Positions 8,239 through 17,145 of a stretch of DNA of 64,000 nt are shown piece by piece; position 1 is the stretch's first letter, and each line of letters starts with the position of its first letter. This stretch comes from Corynebacterium yonathiae. GTDB taxonomy: Bacteria > Actinomycetota > Actinomycetes > Mycobacteriales > Mycobacteriaceae. Made by a program: the position numbers and the translations under genes. The stretch spans positions 1 through 64,000 of the forward strand of contig NZ_JAKMUZ010000005.1 of the NCBI RefSeq assembly GCF_027570195.1, written 5' to 3'. Below the pieces are notes generated by a model, which made no database searches, was not told the DNA's origin, and saw only the letters and a list, made by a program, of their open reading frames with translations.

Positions 8239-9027
8239 TTAGTTATCCTCAGGGTCGAAAGGGTCAATGGTTTCTTCCGCCGGCAGCGGCTCTACCTCGG
8301 CCACTGCATCGAGAGCTTCTTCGAGGCTAAAATTCCCCTCGTAAAGGGCCTTTCCAATAATGGCGGAATCAATGCCCTCATTTTCATAGAGCGCGAGCTC
8401 GCGCAGGTCCTCCAGGCTAGAAATACCACCGGAAGCGGTGATTTTTGCTTCCGTAGCCATCGCTACCTCACGCAGCAGTTCAATATTCGGCCCCGTTAGT
8501 GTGCCGTCTTTAGATACGTCTGTCACCACAAAACGCTGGCATCCGGCAGCATCGAGGCGCTCGAGCACCTCCCATAGGTCGCCGCCATCGGAGACCCAGC
8601 CATTGCCTGCAGTACGCCACTCGCCGCCGTCTTCACGCACGGCGAGATCCACGGCGACTTTCTCGCCATAGCGCGCAAGGATGTCTTCGATCCATTCCGG
8701 GTGTTCGAGAGCGGCGGTGCCGATATTAATGCGTTGCGCGCCAGTAGCCAGTGCTTGCTCTACCGCGGCATCGTCCCGGATGCCGCCGCTAAGCTCCACG
8801 TTTATGCCCAGCTCTTCAGTGATATCCGCCATCTGCTCGTGGTTGGAACCGCGGCCGAATGCCGCATCCAGATCCACAAAGTGCAGCCATTGCGCGCCTT
8901 GAGACTGCCACTTCATCGCGGCATCACGCGGCGCGCCGTAAGAGGTTTCGGTGCCTGCTTCGCCTTTGTCCAAGCGCACGGCTTGGCCCTGAGATACATC
9001 GACTGCGGGCAAAAGCGTAAAAGTCAT
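8239..9027 (-). CDS. hisA: ProFAR isomerase (phosphoribosylformimino-AICAR isomerase)
   Basis: Catalyses the Amadori rearrangement of ProFAR to PRFAR. I chose ATG 9027 (262 residues, MTFTLLPAVDVSQGQAVRLD) because the AGGTAGG site lies about nine bases ahead of it and corynebacterial HisA begins MTFT. ATGs at 9036 and 9033 sit directly against that site. Landmarks are the catalytic Asp in PAVDV, the phosphate-binding SGGIRDDAAVE, the second catalytic Asp in VVTDVSKDGTLTGPN, and SGGISSLEDL. The acidic tail after residue ~245 (EVEPLPAEETIDPFDPEDN) is longer than in C. glutamicum. It is not an obvious PriA, since a TrpF domain elsewhere is expected in this genus. Confidence 0.95.
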   Translation of the reverse strand: MTFTLLPAVDVSQGQAVRLDKGEAGTETSYGAPRDAAMKWQSQGAQWLHFVDLDAAFGRGSNHEQMADITEELGINVELSGGIRDDAAVEQALATGAQRINIGTAALEHPEWIEDILARYGEKVAVDLAVREDGGEWRTAGNGWVSDGGDLWEVLERLDAAGCQRFVVTDVSKDGTLTGPNIELLREVAMATEAKITASGGISSLEDLRELALYENEGIDSAIIGKALYEGNFSLEEALDAVAEVEPLPAEETIDPFDPEDN

Positions 9028-9041
9028 AGTCATCATCCTAC

Positions 9042-9674
9042 CTAGAGCGTGCACATCCAGTTTTCCAAAAGTTGTGCGCCGGCGTCCCCGGATTTTTCAG
9101 GGTGGAATTGGGTCGCCCACAGGGCGCCATTTTCCACCGCTGCGACAAACCTATCGCCTGCGTGCTCAGCCCAGCTGACCAAGGGCGGGCGAGTGATTTC
9201 GGTTTCCAATTTCCACCGGCGAACGCCATAGGAATGCACAAAGTAAAATCGCTCGGCTTCAGACAATCCTGCAAACATATCGCTGCCGACGGGCACTTCA
9301 ACGGTATTCCACCCCATATGGGGCAGGACCGTAGAGTGAAGCTTTTCCACGGTGCCGGGCCACTCACCACAGCCGGTGGAGTTGATGTTGTGTTCCACTC
9401 CGGCGTCGAAAAGCACCTGCATACCCACGCAAATACCCAAGACTGGCCGCTCTCCTGCCAGACGCTGGCCGATAACCCTTGGCCCGTGAACCGCGCTTAG
9501 CCCGCGCATGCATGCGTCAAAGGCACCAACGCCGGGGACCAGCAGGCCGTCTGCTTCCACCGCAGCATGAGGATCCGCAGTCACGGTGACTTCCGCGCCT
9601 ACTCGCTCTAAAGCGCGCTGTGCCGAGCGCACATTGCCCGCGCCATAATCCAATAATGCGACCGTCTTTGTCAT
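9042..9674 (-). CDS. hisH: Imidazole glycerol phosphate synthase, glutaminase subunit
   Basis: A class-I glutamine amidotransferase that releases ammonia for HisF. The 210-residue protein has [12 protein letters not shown], the oxyanion and nucleophile segment [12 protein letters not shown] with Cys82 as nucleophile, and the His-Glu pair in [16 protein letters not shown] 9674 follows three bases after the MFS gene stop. Nothing is odd in the sequence. Confidence 0.96.
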   Translation of the reverse strand: MTKTVALLDYGAGNVRSAQRALERVGAEVTVTADPHAAVEADGLLVPGVGAFDACMRGLSAVHGPRVIGQRLAGERPVLGICVGMQVLFDAGVEHNINSTGCGEWPGTVEKLHSTVLPHMGWNTVEVPVGSDMFAGLSEAERFYFVHSYGVRRWKLETEITRPPLVSWAEHAGDRFVAAVENGALWATQFHPEKSGDAGAQLLENWMCTL

Positions 9675-9677
9675 GGG

Positions 9678-10928
9678 CTATACCTTACGCATGCGACGCA
9701 GGCGCGTCCGGATATCGTTGGTTTCGCTCACGCGGGTGCGCCCAAGGACAAAATCCGCCAGCGTCATTACTACACCAACGACGAGGATGACCACACCGGC
9801 ACCAAATGCCCCCGCATAGCCGTAGCCGGCAACCAAAGCGCCCAGAAGGGTTGAGCCCACGCCGGTTCCGCCATCATAGAAGATATTCCAGATGGCCGAA
9901 GCTTCCGAGACACGCTCGCGCGGCAGGCGGTCAAACATCGACAGCAGGGCCTCATTTTGCGCGATGCCAAAGGCACCGCCGAACAGAAATGCGCCAAGCA
10001 CGAGCCACCACACGGAGCCGTCAAGATAAAGAGGGACGGCGATGGCGAGCACACCCACAATGGCCATGATCTGGCTGGGGATATACAACCGGCCGGGAGC
10101 GCCCACTCGGTCTGCCACCATGCCGGCGAAGTAGCGGAAAATCATGGCCGCGCCCCCCACGATGGACAGCATAATGCCGGCAAGGCTGGCGCCACGCTCT
10201 GCATCTAGCTCCTGTACCGCCGGCGGCAGGAAGGACGACACGGCGCCGTAGCTCATGGAGAAAGTTGTCAGCGCTAATGCGGGCACTAGCACCAACTTCC
10301 ACGTGGGAACGCGGATCAAATTAGGCTCGTCTTCGGTATCGGAGGCCAGTGTGACCTTGATCTTGGGAATGCGCAAGCACATGCCAAAGCCCACGAAGCC
10401 AATGATGCCGGCAGTAATATACGTCGAGGCATATCCCAGCTTCTCCGCCATAATCAAGCCCAAGGGCAAAAAGACCATCTGGCCCAGGCCGGTAAATACG
10501 CCAATCATGCCGGTAGCCTTGCCCAACAGGCGAACTGGTGCCAACTCTGCAATCAGCGCAGACTCGGAGACGGTCAATGCACCGAAGCCCACTCCGCGCA
10601 AGGCAGAAAAGAGCAGGACCACCCAGGCATCTGTTCCCAAAAGGTGGCCGAAAGCGGGCACGCCCAAGGTAAAGGCGGAAAGTGCCATCACGCGGCGATA
10701 GCCCCAACGGCGCAAAAGCCACGGAGAAATGATCTGCGTAAGCACGGTAAAGGCCATAAAGATGCCGGTGGATGAGCCCGCCAAGGTAGCTGAGCCGCCG
10801 GAATCAATGACAGCTAGCGGCACCACCGGAAGGAGGATGGACCAAGCGCCAAAGGCGGCGGCAATGGCCATCATTGTGGCGGTATAGCCCGGGATCTTCC
10901 AGATATTAGTCTCTTGGGTTGTGCTCAC
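9678..10928 (-). CDS. MFS transporter embedded in the his operon
   Basis: A 416-residue major facilitator with about 12 membrane segments. It has the usual intracellular loop after TM2 (LLRRWGYRRVMALS) and a matching one in the second half (MVADRVGAPGRL). GTG 10928 overlaps the stop of the 55-residue gene upstream (GTGA), and hisH follows after three bases, so it is co-transcribed and probably co-translated with his genes. A transporter at this place is known in C. glutamicum from memory of that genome. Its substrate is not established. Export of histidine or an intermediate is an inference from position only. Confidence 0.88.
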   Translation of the reverse strand: MSTTQETNIWKIPGYTATMMAIAAAFGAWSILLPVVPLAVIDSGGSATLAGSSTGIFMAFTVLTQIISPWLLRRWGYRRVMALSAFTLGVPAFGHLLGTDAWVVLLFSALRGVGFGALTVSESALIAELAPVRLLGKATGMIGVFTGLGQMVFLPLGLIMAEKLGYASTYITAGIIGFVGFGMCLRIPKIKVTLASDTEDEPNLIRVPTWKLVLVPALALTTFSMSYGAVSSFLPPAVQELDAERGASLAGIMLSIVGGAAMIFRYFAGMVADRVGAPGRLYIPSQIMAIVGVLAIAVPLYLDGSVWWLVLGAFLFGGAFGIAQNEALLSMFDRLPRERVSEASAIWNIFYDGGTGVGSTLLGALVAGYGYAGAFGAGVVILVVGVVMTLADFVLGRTRVSETNDIRTRLRRMRKV

Positions 10929-11092
10929 TTACCAAACGCTCCTACCATCCACGAGATTGCTGCTACCACGGTGATTGCGGCCAAAAGAGAGGCCACTACT
11001 GTCAGTGCCTTCGACCCCTGTTGGTAGGCAGACCAGGCACCGCCTACCAACATGCCTGCTACGAGGAAGAGGACCAAGATCATAAAGTGCAT
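10925..11092 (-). CDS. Small membrane protein (55 aa) between hisB and the MFS gene
   Basis: Reads MHFMILVLFLVAGMLVGGAW, then a short polar turn (SAYQQGSKAL), then TVVASLLAAITVVAAISWMV and GAFGK, so two membrane helices joined by a hairpin. ATG 11092 lies five bases after the hisB stop, and the TGA overlaps the GTG start of the MFS gene. The tight packing and uninterrupted hydrophobic pattern argue that it is real despite the small size. A helper or regulatory subunit for the MFS transporter is possible, but I know of no assigned function. The AAGGGAG site is about 13 bases from ATG 11092; the internal ATG 11083 is farther still. Confidence 0.72.
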   Translation of the reverse strand: MHFMILVLFLVAGMLVGGAWSAYQQGSKALTVVASLLAAITVVAAISWMVGAFGK

Positions 11093-11097
11093 GCGTT

Positions 11098-12824
<1,727 letters not shown>

Positions 12825-14135
12825 CTAGTACTCCTCAAATCGGGCGCGAATAGCTTCGCCGTGAGCAGGCAATCCCTCGGCCTCGGCGAAGGTAATAACG
12901 TGCGGGGCAATCTCCTCCAGTGCAGCCCGGTCATACTCAATAAGGTTGACCGGGCGCATAAAAGTATGGGTAGACAGGCCGGCAGAAAAGCGCGCCGTGC
13001 CGGAGGTGGGCAATACATGGTTGGAGCCAGCTGCGTAGTCCCCGAGTGGCACTGGCGCGAAGTCTCCCACAAAGATAGCGCCAGCGTGCTTAATCTGCCG
13101 GGCCACCGCGCCGGGCTCTGCGGTGTGGATCTCGAGGTGTTCGGCAGCATAGGCATTAGCCACCGCAATTGCTACATCCGGGGAATCAACCAGCACGATC
13201 CCGGACTGCTCGCCGCCTAAGGCCGCGGCCGCCCGGTCCGCATGGGCGGTAGCACTATAGCGCGCTTCTACCTCCGCATTCACACGCTGGGCCAAGCTTT
13301 CCGATGCCGTAATAAGCACGCTCGCCGCCATCGGATCGTGCTCGGCCTGCGAGATGAGGTCATAAGCCACAAACACAGGGTTTGCGGTGTCATCGGCGAT
13401 AATGGCGATTTCGGTAGGGCCGGCCTCGGCATCGGTGCCCACCACACCACGCACTAGCCGTTTGGCCGCGGTGACGAAAATATTTCCCGGCCCGGTAATC
13501 ATGTCCACCGGTGCCAGGGCGGCATCATCGTCGCCGTAGGCCATAAGCGCAATGGCCTGGCCACCGCCTATAGCCCACACCTCATCTACGCCGAGCATCT
13601 GGCACACGGCTAGCACCGTGGGGTGCGGCAGACCGCCAAACTCTTTTTGCGGTGGCGAGGCCACCACCAAGCTTTCCGCCCCGGCCGCCTGCGCCGGCAC
13701 CGCATTCATTATTACCGAGGAAGGATAGACGGCCTTGCCTCCCGGCACGTATAGTCCGACGCGCTCGATGGGGCGAAAGACCTCGGTCACCGTGGCGCCA
13801 GGTGCCAGTTCGGTGGTGCGCGTGGCCGGCTTCTGTTCGAGGTGAACCTTGCGGACACGCGCAATCGAGGCCTCAATTGCCCGGCGCACCTGCGGGTCTA
13901 AGCCGGCGACGGCCTTGTCCAATTCCGCTTGCGGTACCCGCAGGTGGTTCGGGCGCACGCCATCGAAACGCTCGCCGTAGTCCAATGCCGCCGCGGCTCC
14001 TTCGTGGCGGACGCGATGTACCATTGGCGCCACCTTGTCCACCACGGCGGCGACGTCAGTGCCACCGCGGGGCAAGACGCGTCGCAGCTGGGCAGGGCGC
14101 AGCTCCTTGCCGCGCAGATCAATGGTGCGAAGCAT
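12825..14135 (-). CDS. hisD: Histidinol dehydrogenase
   Basis: Catalyses the two NAD-dependent oxidations from histidinol to histidine with a bound zinc. At 436 residues it is full length. Conserved text includes [59 protein letters not shown] with zinc and catalytic His/Glu, and [16 protein letters not shown]. It is the promoter-proximal gene of a run of at least 12 minus-strand genes. GGGAG lies six bases before ATG 14135. No T-box consensus is visible in the 126 bp before the divergent YbjN gene. Confidence 0.97.
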   Translation of the reverse strand: MLRTIDLRGKELRPAQLRRVLPRGGTDVAAVVDKVAPMVHRVRHEGAAAALDYGERFDGVRPNHLRVPQAELDKAVAGLDPQVRRAIEASIARVRKVHLEQKPATRTTELAPGATVTEVFRPIERVGLYVPGGKAVYPSSVIMNAVPAQAAGAESLVVASPPQKEFGGLPHPTVLAVCQMLGVDEVWAIGGGQAIALMAYGDDDAALAPVDMITGPGNIFVTAAKRLVRGVVGTDAEAGPTEIAIIADDTANPVFVAYDLISQAEHDPMAASVLITASESLAQRVNAEVEARYSATAHADRAAAALGGEQSGIVLVDSPDVAIAVANAYAAEHLEIHTAEPGAVARQIKHAGAIFVGDFAPVPLGDYAAGSNHVLPTSGTARFSAGLSTHTFMRPVNLIEYDRAALEEIAPHVITFAEAEGLPAHGEAIRARFEEY

Positions 14136-14261
14136 TCCCGGCTCCCATTCTGTTTATCGGATTTCTGTTATTAAACCAATATCCTAATAGCCAAATTCCA
14201 GCGAGGGGGCCGGTTTGGGCTATAGACTCGGACTCAATATAGCTTTAAGGTGGTGACAGCG
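14136..14261. promoter_or_regulatory. Divergent promoter region of hisD (minus) and the YbjN gene (plus)
   Basis: A 126-bp AT-richer spacer between two divergent genes. On the minus strand, TTTAAT/TAATAA around 14167-14176 is a plausible -10 for hisD. On the plus strand, TATAGA near 14221 and CAATATAGC near 14237-14245 could serve the YbjN gene, which has AAGGTGG at 14247-14253. I see no clear operator palindrome and no T-box. The -10 assignments are by eye. Confidence 0.45.
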
Positions 14262-15158
14262 ATGAGCGAGAATGAGCCCTCCCTTTTACTCGCACATGTC
14301 CGCGCCATCGCCCAGGAAAAAGACATTGCCTGCTGGACGCTACCTACTGGCGAGCTTCTAGTCCCGCATGCAGCCGGCGGCTCCACCTTCATCTTTGTCG
14401 ACCAAATGGAAGAACCGGTGCTACACCTACACACCAGCCCCCGCGGCGGCGTTGACCTCAGCGAGATATCCGAGCTTGCACACCTGGCCAACGAGTGGAA
14501 TCACGATTGCCTCTCACCGGCCGTAATGGTCGATTATGACCAGCCCGAGTGCGTAAGCGTATCCGGCCATAGCTACCTGCCGGCCGATACCTCCCCCAGC
14601 CGCGAGCAGCTCGCGGCGTTCCTCCTGCCGGCGCTGCGCAACGCTGAAGTGCTCATGGATCTGCTTGCCCAATCCCACCCCAGCCTCGTCCGCGACACCT
14701 CGCCGGTGCTTGCCCCGCTTGCCGATGCCCCCTTAGAACCCTTCACCCTCGATAGCCTGGCCGAAATGCTGCCGTTAATCGGTATCCAACGTTTCCAAAG
14801 CGATGGCGCCACCGCCATTTACGCGTGGGTCAACGATGTCCTTTTTGCCTTTGCACTGGACAACGGCCCCAGCCTCATCATCAAGGGGCATTGGGATCCC
14901 AGCCTGGAAGAAGCGGAATTTACCCGTCTATTCCTCATCTGCAATGACTGGAATCGCGCCCACCACGGAGCCGTCGCTTTTTGTCACCACACCGATGAAG
15001 GACTGCAAGTGCGGATGGATGCCGCTACCATCACTGCCGCCGGGCTTACGCGGCCGCAGCTCTTTAGTGCCATCGGCCGCGGACTCAAACACATCCTGCA
15101 CGGCATCGATGACATCGCACGCGAGGTGACTGGCGCCTCCCCCGTCGAATGGCCCTAG
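14262..15158 (+). CDS. Tandem YbjN-domain protein
   Basis: A 298-residue soluble protein with two copies of the YbjN (T3SS-chaperone-like) fold. Copy one is about residues 8-140 and contains LAHLANEWNHDC. Copy two is about 155-290 and contains LFLICNDWNRAHHGAVAF. The N-E/D-W-N motif in both is the family mark. YbjN proteins have no agreed biochemical role; in E. coli they affect stress and motility. ATG 14262 is chosen because AAGGTGG precedes it by eight bases; a GTG at 14250 would add four residues. It is divergent from hisD and convergent with a small membrane protein. Confidence 0.8.
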   Translation: MSENEPSLLLAHVRAIAQEKDIACWTLPTGELLVPHAAGGSTFIFVDQMEEPVLHLHTSPRGGVDLSEISELAHLANEWNHDCLSPAVMVDYDQPECVSVSGHSYLPADTSPSREQLAAFLLPALRNAEVLMDLLAQSHPSLVRDTSPVLAPLADAPLEPFTLDSLAEMLPLIGIQRFQSDGATAIYAWVNDVLFAFALDNGPSLIIKGHWDPSLEEAEFTRLFLICNDWNRAHHGAVAFCHHTDEGLQVRMDAATITAAGLTRPQLFSAIGRGLKHILHGIDDIAREVTGASPVEWP

Positions 15159-15167
15159 CCGCTTTGC

Positions 15168-15680
15168 CTACCAATCATCATCGGCGCTCACAAAAGCCGT
15201 GGACCAATAAGAAAACATCGCCATAAAGGGCGCGACCGCCCAAGAAATAGCGGGGGAGAAATTCGGTGCAAACTCCACGACCTCCCCTGGATTTTCCGGC
15301 GGATGCGTGGCAGTGGCTCCTCCAAAGACATAGAACGAGGCCGCCCCAGCCAAGGCACACACGCCCACCCACAAGAGCATTGATAGGCCTCGACCCTGCC
15401 GGCGCAAATACGCACCCAAGCCCAAAAGCAGCCCGAGTAAGCCGGTGATAAGGGCAAAGGTAATGAAGGCGATAAATTGGGCACTGCCCATCGACTCGAT
15501 GGCATAACCGCCATCTTCTACCTCACGGCCGGTAAGCGTCGGCCGAAAAAGCCCCCACAACACCCCGGCCACGCCAAAGACTAGGAGCGCACACGCGAGT
15601 AACCCTGCACCAAAACCAAGGGTGCGGGGTAACCGACGCTGGAAAAGGGACAACTTAGTTACAGAAGGTCCAGTTGCCAT
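15168..15680 (-). CDS. Uncharacterised membrane protein
   Basis: About 170 residues with four membrane segments: LGFGAGLLACALLVFGVAGV, AQFIAFITFALITGLLGLLL, LSMLLWVGVCALAGAASFYV, and AISWAVAPFMAMFSYWSTAF. A polar loop (TLTGREVEDGGYAIESMG) follows the first, and another (HPPENPGEVVEFAPNFSP) precedes the last. ATG 15680 overlaps the end of the lipoprotein gene upstream; a GTG at 15686 is an alternative. The overlap suggests the two are co-expressed. I recognise no named family with certainty. Confidence 0.72.
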   Translation of the reverse strand: MATGPSVTKLSLFQRRLPRTLGFGAGLLACALLVFGVAGVLWGLFRPTLTGREVEDGGYAIESMGSAQFIAFITFALITGLLGLLLGLGAYLRRQGRGLSMLLWVGVCALAGAASFYVFGGATATHPPENPGEVVEFAPNFSPAISWAVAPFMAMFSYWSTAFVSADDDW

Positions 15681-16434
15681 TCTCACGACGGAAGCGCACC
15701 GTGGAGGTCTCGGTGCCCTCAGAGTTAGACACGCTCACGGTTGCAGAAGCATCATCGCCATTGACCACGATGTCGTTGACGGACTGCAGCTTGGTCGACT
15801 GTGGGATGGACTCCAGCTGATTAGCAAACTTCTCTACCTCACCATTGCCGCCACCCTGCTGGCGCATGGTGTTAGCGTATTCGGCAAAGGACTTGTTCGG
15901 CAGACTATCCACGTACTGCTGATACTGGTCAAACTCCTTAGCCTGGCCTTCGCGCACGGCCTGGCAGGCGTGCTGCGGCATGTAGTTGAAGTATTCCTTC
16001 ACATTATCGATCTCGTGCTGGCCGCGGACCAGCTGCTCGATGGCCTGCTTGTCACTATCGTTGGCGTCCTGGCCGCCCTCGATCGGCTTGATGTCTTTTG
16101 CACCAGCGAAAGGATCCTCGCCATTGTTTAGGGGGTTGGCCATCTCATCCGGGCCCTCACCAGCGGCATCCTCGCCCTCCTGGCCCTCAGCACCAGCTGC
16201 GGCGTCCTTGTTCTGGTCTTTTTCCTTATCTTTATTCTTTTCCTTGTCTTTGTCCTTATCGGCGTCTTTGTCCTCGGACTTATCTGCAGACTTATCCTCG
16301 GAAGCCTTGGACGCCGTGGTAGCGGCATCCTTCTTGGAGTCGTCATTGTCATCCGAACCACACGCAGCCAGCGCCAGCGGGGTAACCAGCGCAACCGCGA
16401 TGAGGGACTTCTTGGCAGGGGTCAAAAAGGACAA
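15655..16434 (-). CDS. Predicted lipoprotein with a Lys/Asp/Glu-rich linker
   Basis: Residues 1-23 form a lipoprotein signal ending in the lipobox LALAAC, so Cys24 should be lipidated by Lgt and cleaved by LspA. Residues ~28-75 are very low complexity (repeated KDKDKEK and related words), a long charged tether toward the cell wall. The C-terminal ~130 residues look folded and end in ATVSVSNSEGTETSTVRF and ENGNWTFCN, resembling NTF2-like or DUF4878-type domains of actinobacterial lipoproteins. Its stop codon lies inside the following membrane-protein gene. Function unknown. Confidence 0.82.
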   Translation of the reverse strand: MSFLTPAKKSLIAVALVTPLALAACGSDDNDDSKKDAATTASKASEDKSADKSEDKDADKDKDKEKNKDKEKDQNKDAAAGAEGQEGEDAAGEGPDEMANPLNNGEDPFAGAKDIKPIEGGQDANDSDKQAIEQLVRGQHEIDNVKEYFNYMPQHACQAVREGQAKEFDQYQQYVDSLPNKSFAEYANTMRQQGGGNGEVEKFANQLESIPQSTKLQSVNDIVVNGDDASATVSVSNSEGTETSTVRFRRENGNWTFCN

Positions 16435-16596
16435 GGGAAAGCTCCTGAATCAATCTTGCGAATGTGAAGCCGCGTTGGGCAGCTTCTTATTTGTCTTCGC
16501 AAGACTAACAACCCGACGATGGAAATCACATTGAGACTCCGTTAAAAGAACCTGTGAACTACCGCCCTGGTCGGTCTAGTCCGTACAATCGCGAGG
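16435..16596. promoter_or_regulatory. Divergent promoter region of the lipoprotein gene and the TetR gene
   Basis: About 160 bp. TACAAT at 16584-16589 is a good -10 whose expected start point would fall at or next to the GTG at 16597, so the TetR mRNA is probably leaderless. No proper ribosome-binding site precedes that GTG. I see no convincing palindrome for TetR autorepression. Confidence 0.5.
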
Positions 16597-17136
16597 GTGC
16601 AAATAAATCGCGAGAGTATTATCGCCGCCGCTCTTTCCCTGCTTGATACCTATGGGCTTGGCGACGTCACCATGCGCCGCGTTGCTTCTTCCCTCAACGT
16701 TGCACCCGGCGCCCTGTACTGGCACATTGCCAATAAGCAGGCTCTTATTGCGGCCTTAGCGGAAGACATTATCGCCCCTATTTCAGGGGAATCGCTCGGG
16801 GAACTAAGCCTCAACCTTCGCGAATTACTGCTTGCCCGGCGCGATGGTGCTGAGGTGGCCATTGCCGGCCTCTCCCTCCCCCAAGCCCCTGCCTGGGACC
16901 GCCTGGTAGCAGTCTTTACCGCTGCCGCAGCACGCAGCACACCGGCCGCTGATAGCGCCCACCGCGCCGCCGCCCTATCAGCCATTCACCTAGTACTCGG
17001 CGCCACCTTGATGGAACAGTCCCAACGCCAGCTTGCAGAAACCACCGGCGCGGCGCCCGATACAGACTATCGCGCTGACCTCATACGCGGTGTACGCATT
17101 ATTAACACCGGATTAATACACGGCGCCGGCGACTAG
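16597..17136 (+). CDS. TetR-family transcriptional regulator
   Basis: A 179-residue repressor-type protein. The helix-turn-helix covers about residues 6-50 (SIIAAALSLLDTYGLGDVTM, RRVASSLNVAPGALYWHIAN, KQALIAALA). The rest is a helical ligand-binding domain without a recognisable specificity. It starts at GTG 16597, probably without a leader. Nine bases separate it from glgX, so the two are likely one transcript and the regulator may control glycogen breakdown in response to an unknown ligand. That link is inferred from position. Confidence 0.9.
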   Translation: MQINRESIIAAALSLLDTYGLGDVTMRRVASSLNVAPGALYWHIANKQALIAALAEDIIAPISGESLGELSLNLRELLLARRDGAEVAIAGLSLPQAPAWDRLVAVFTAAAARSTPAADSAHRAAALSAIHLVLGATLMEQSQRQLAETTGAAPDTDYRADLIRGVRIINTGLIHGAGD

Positions 17137-17145
17137 AAAGTAGTT

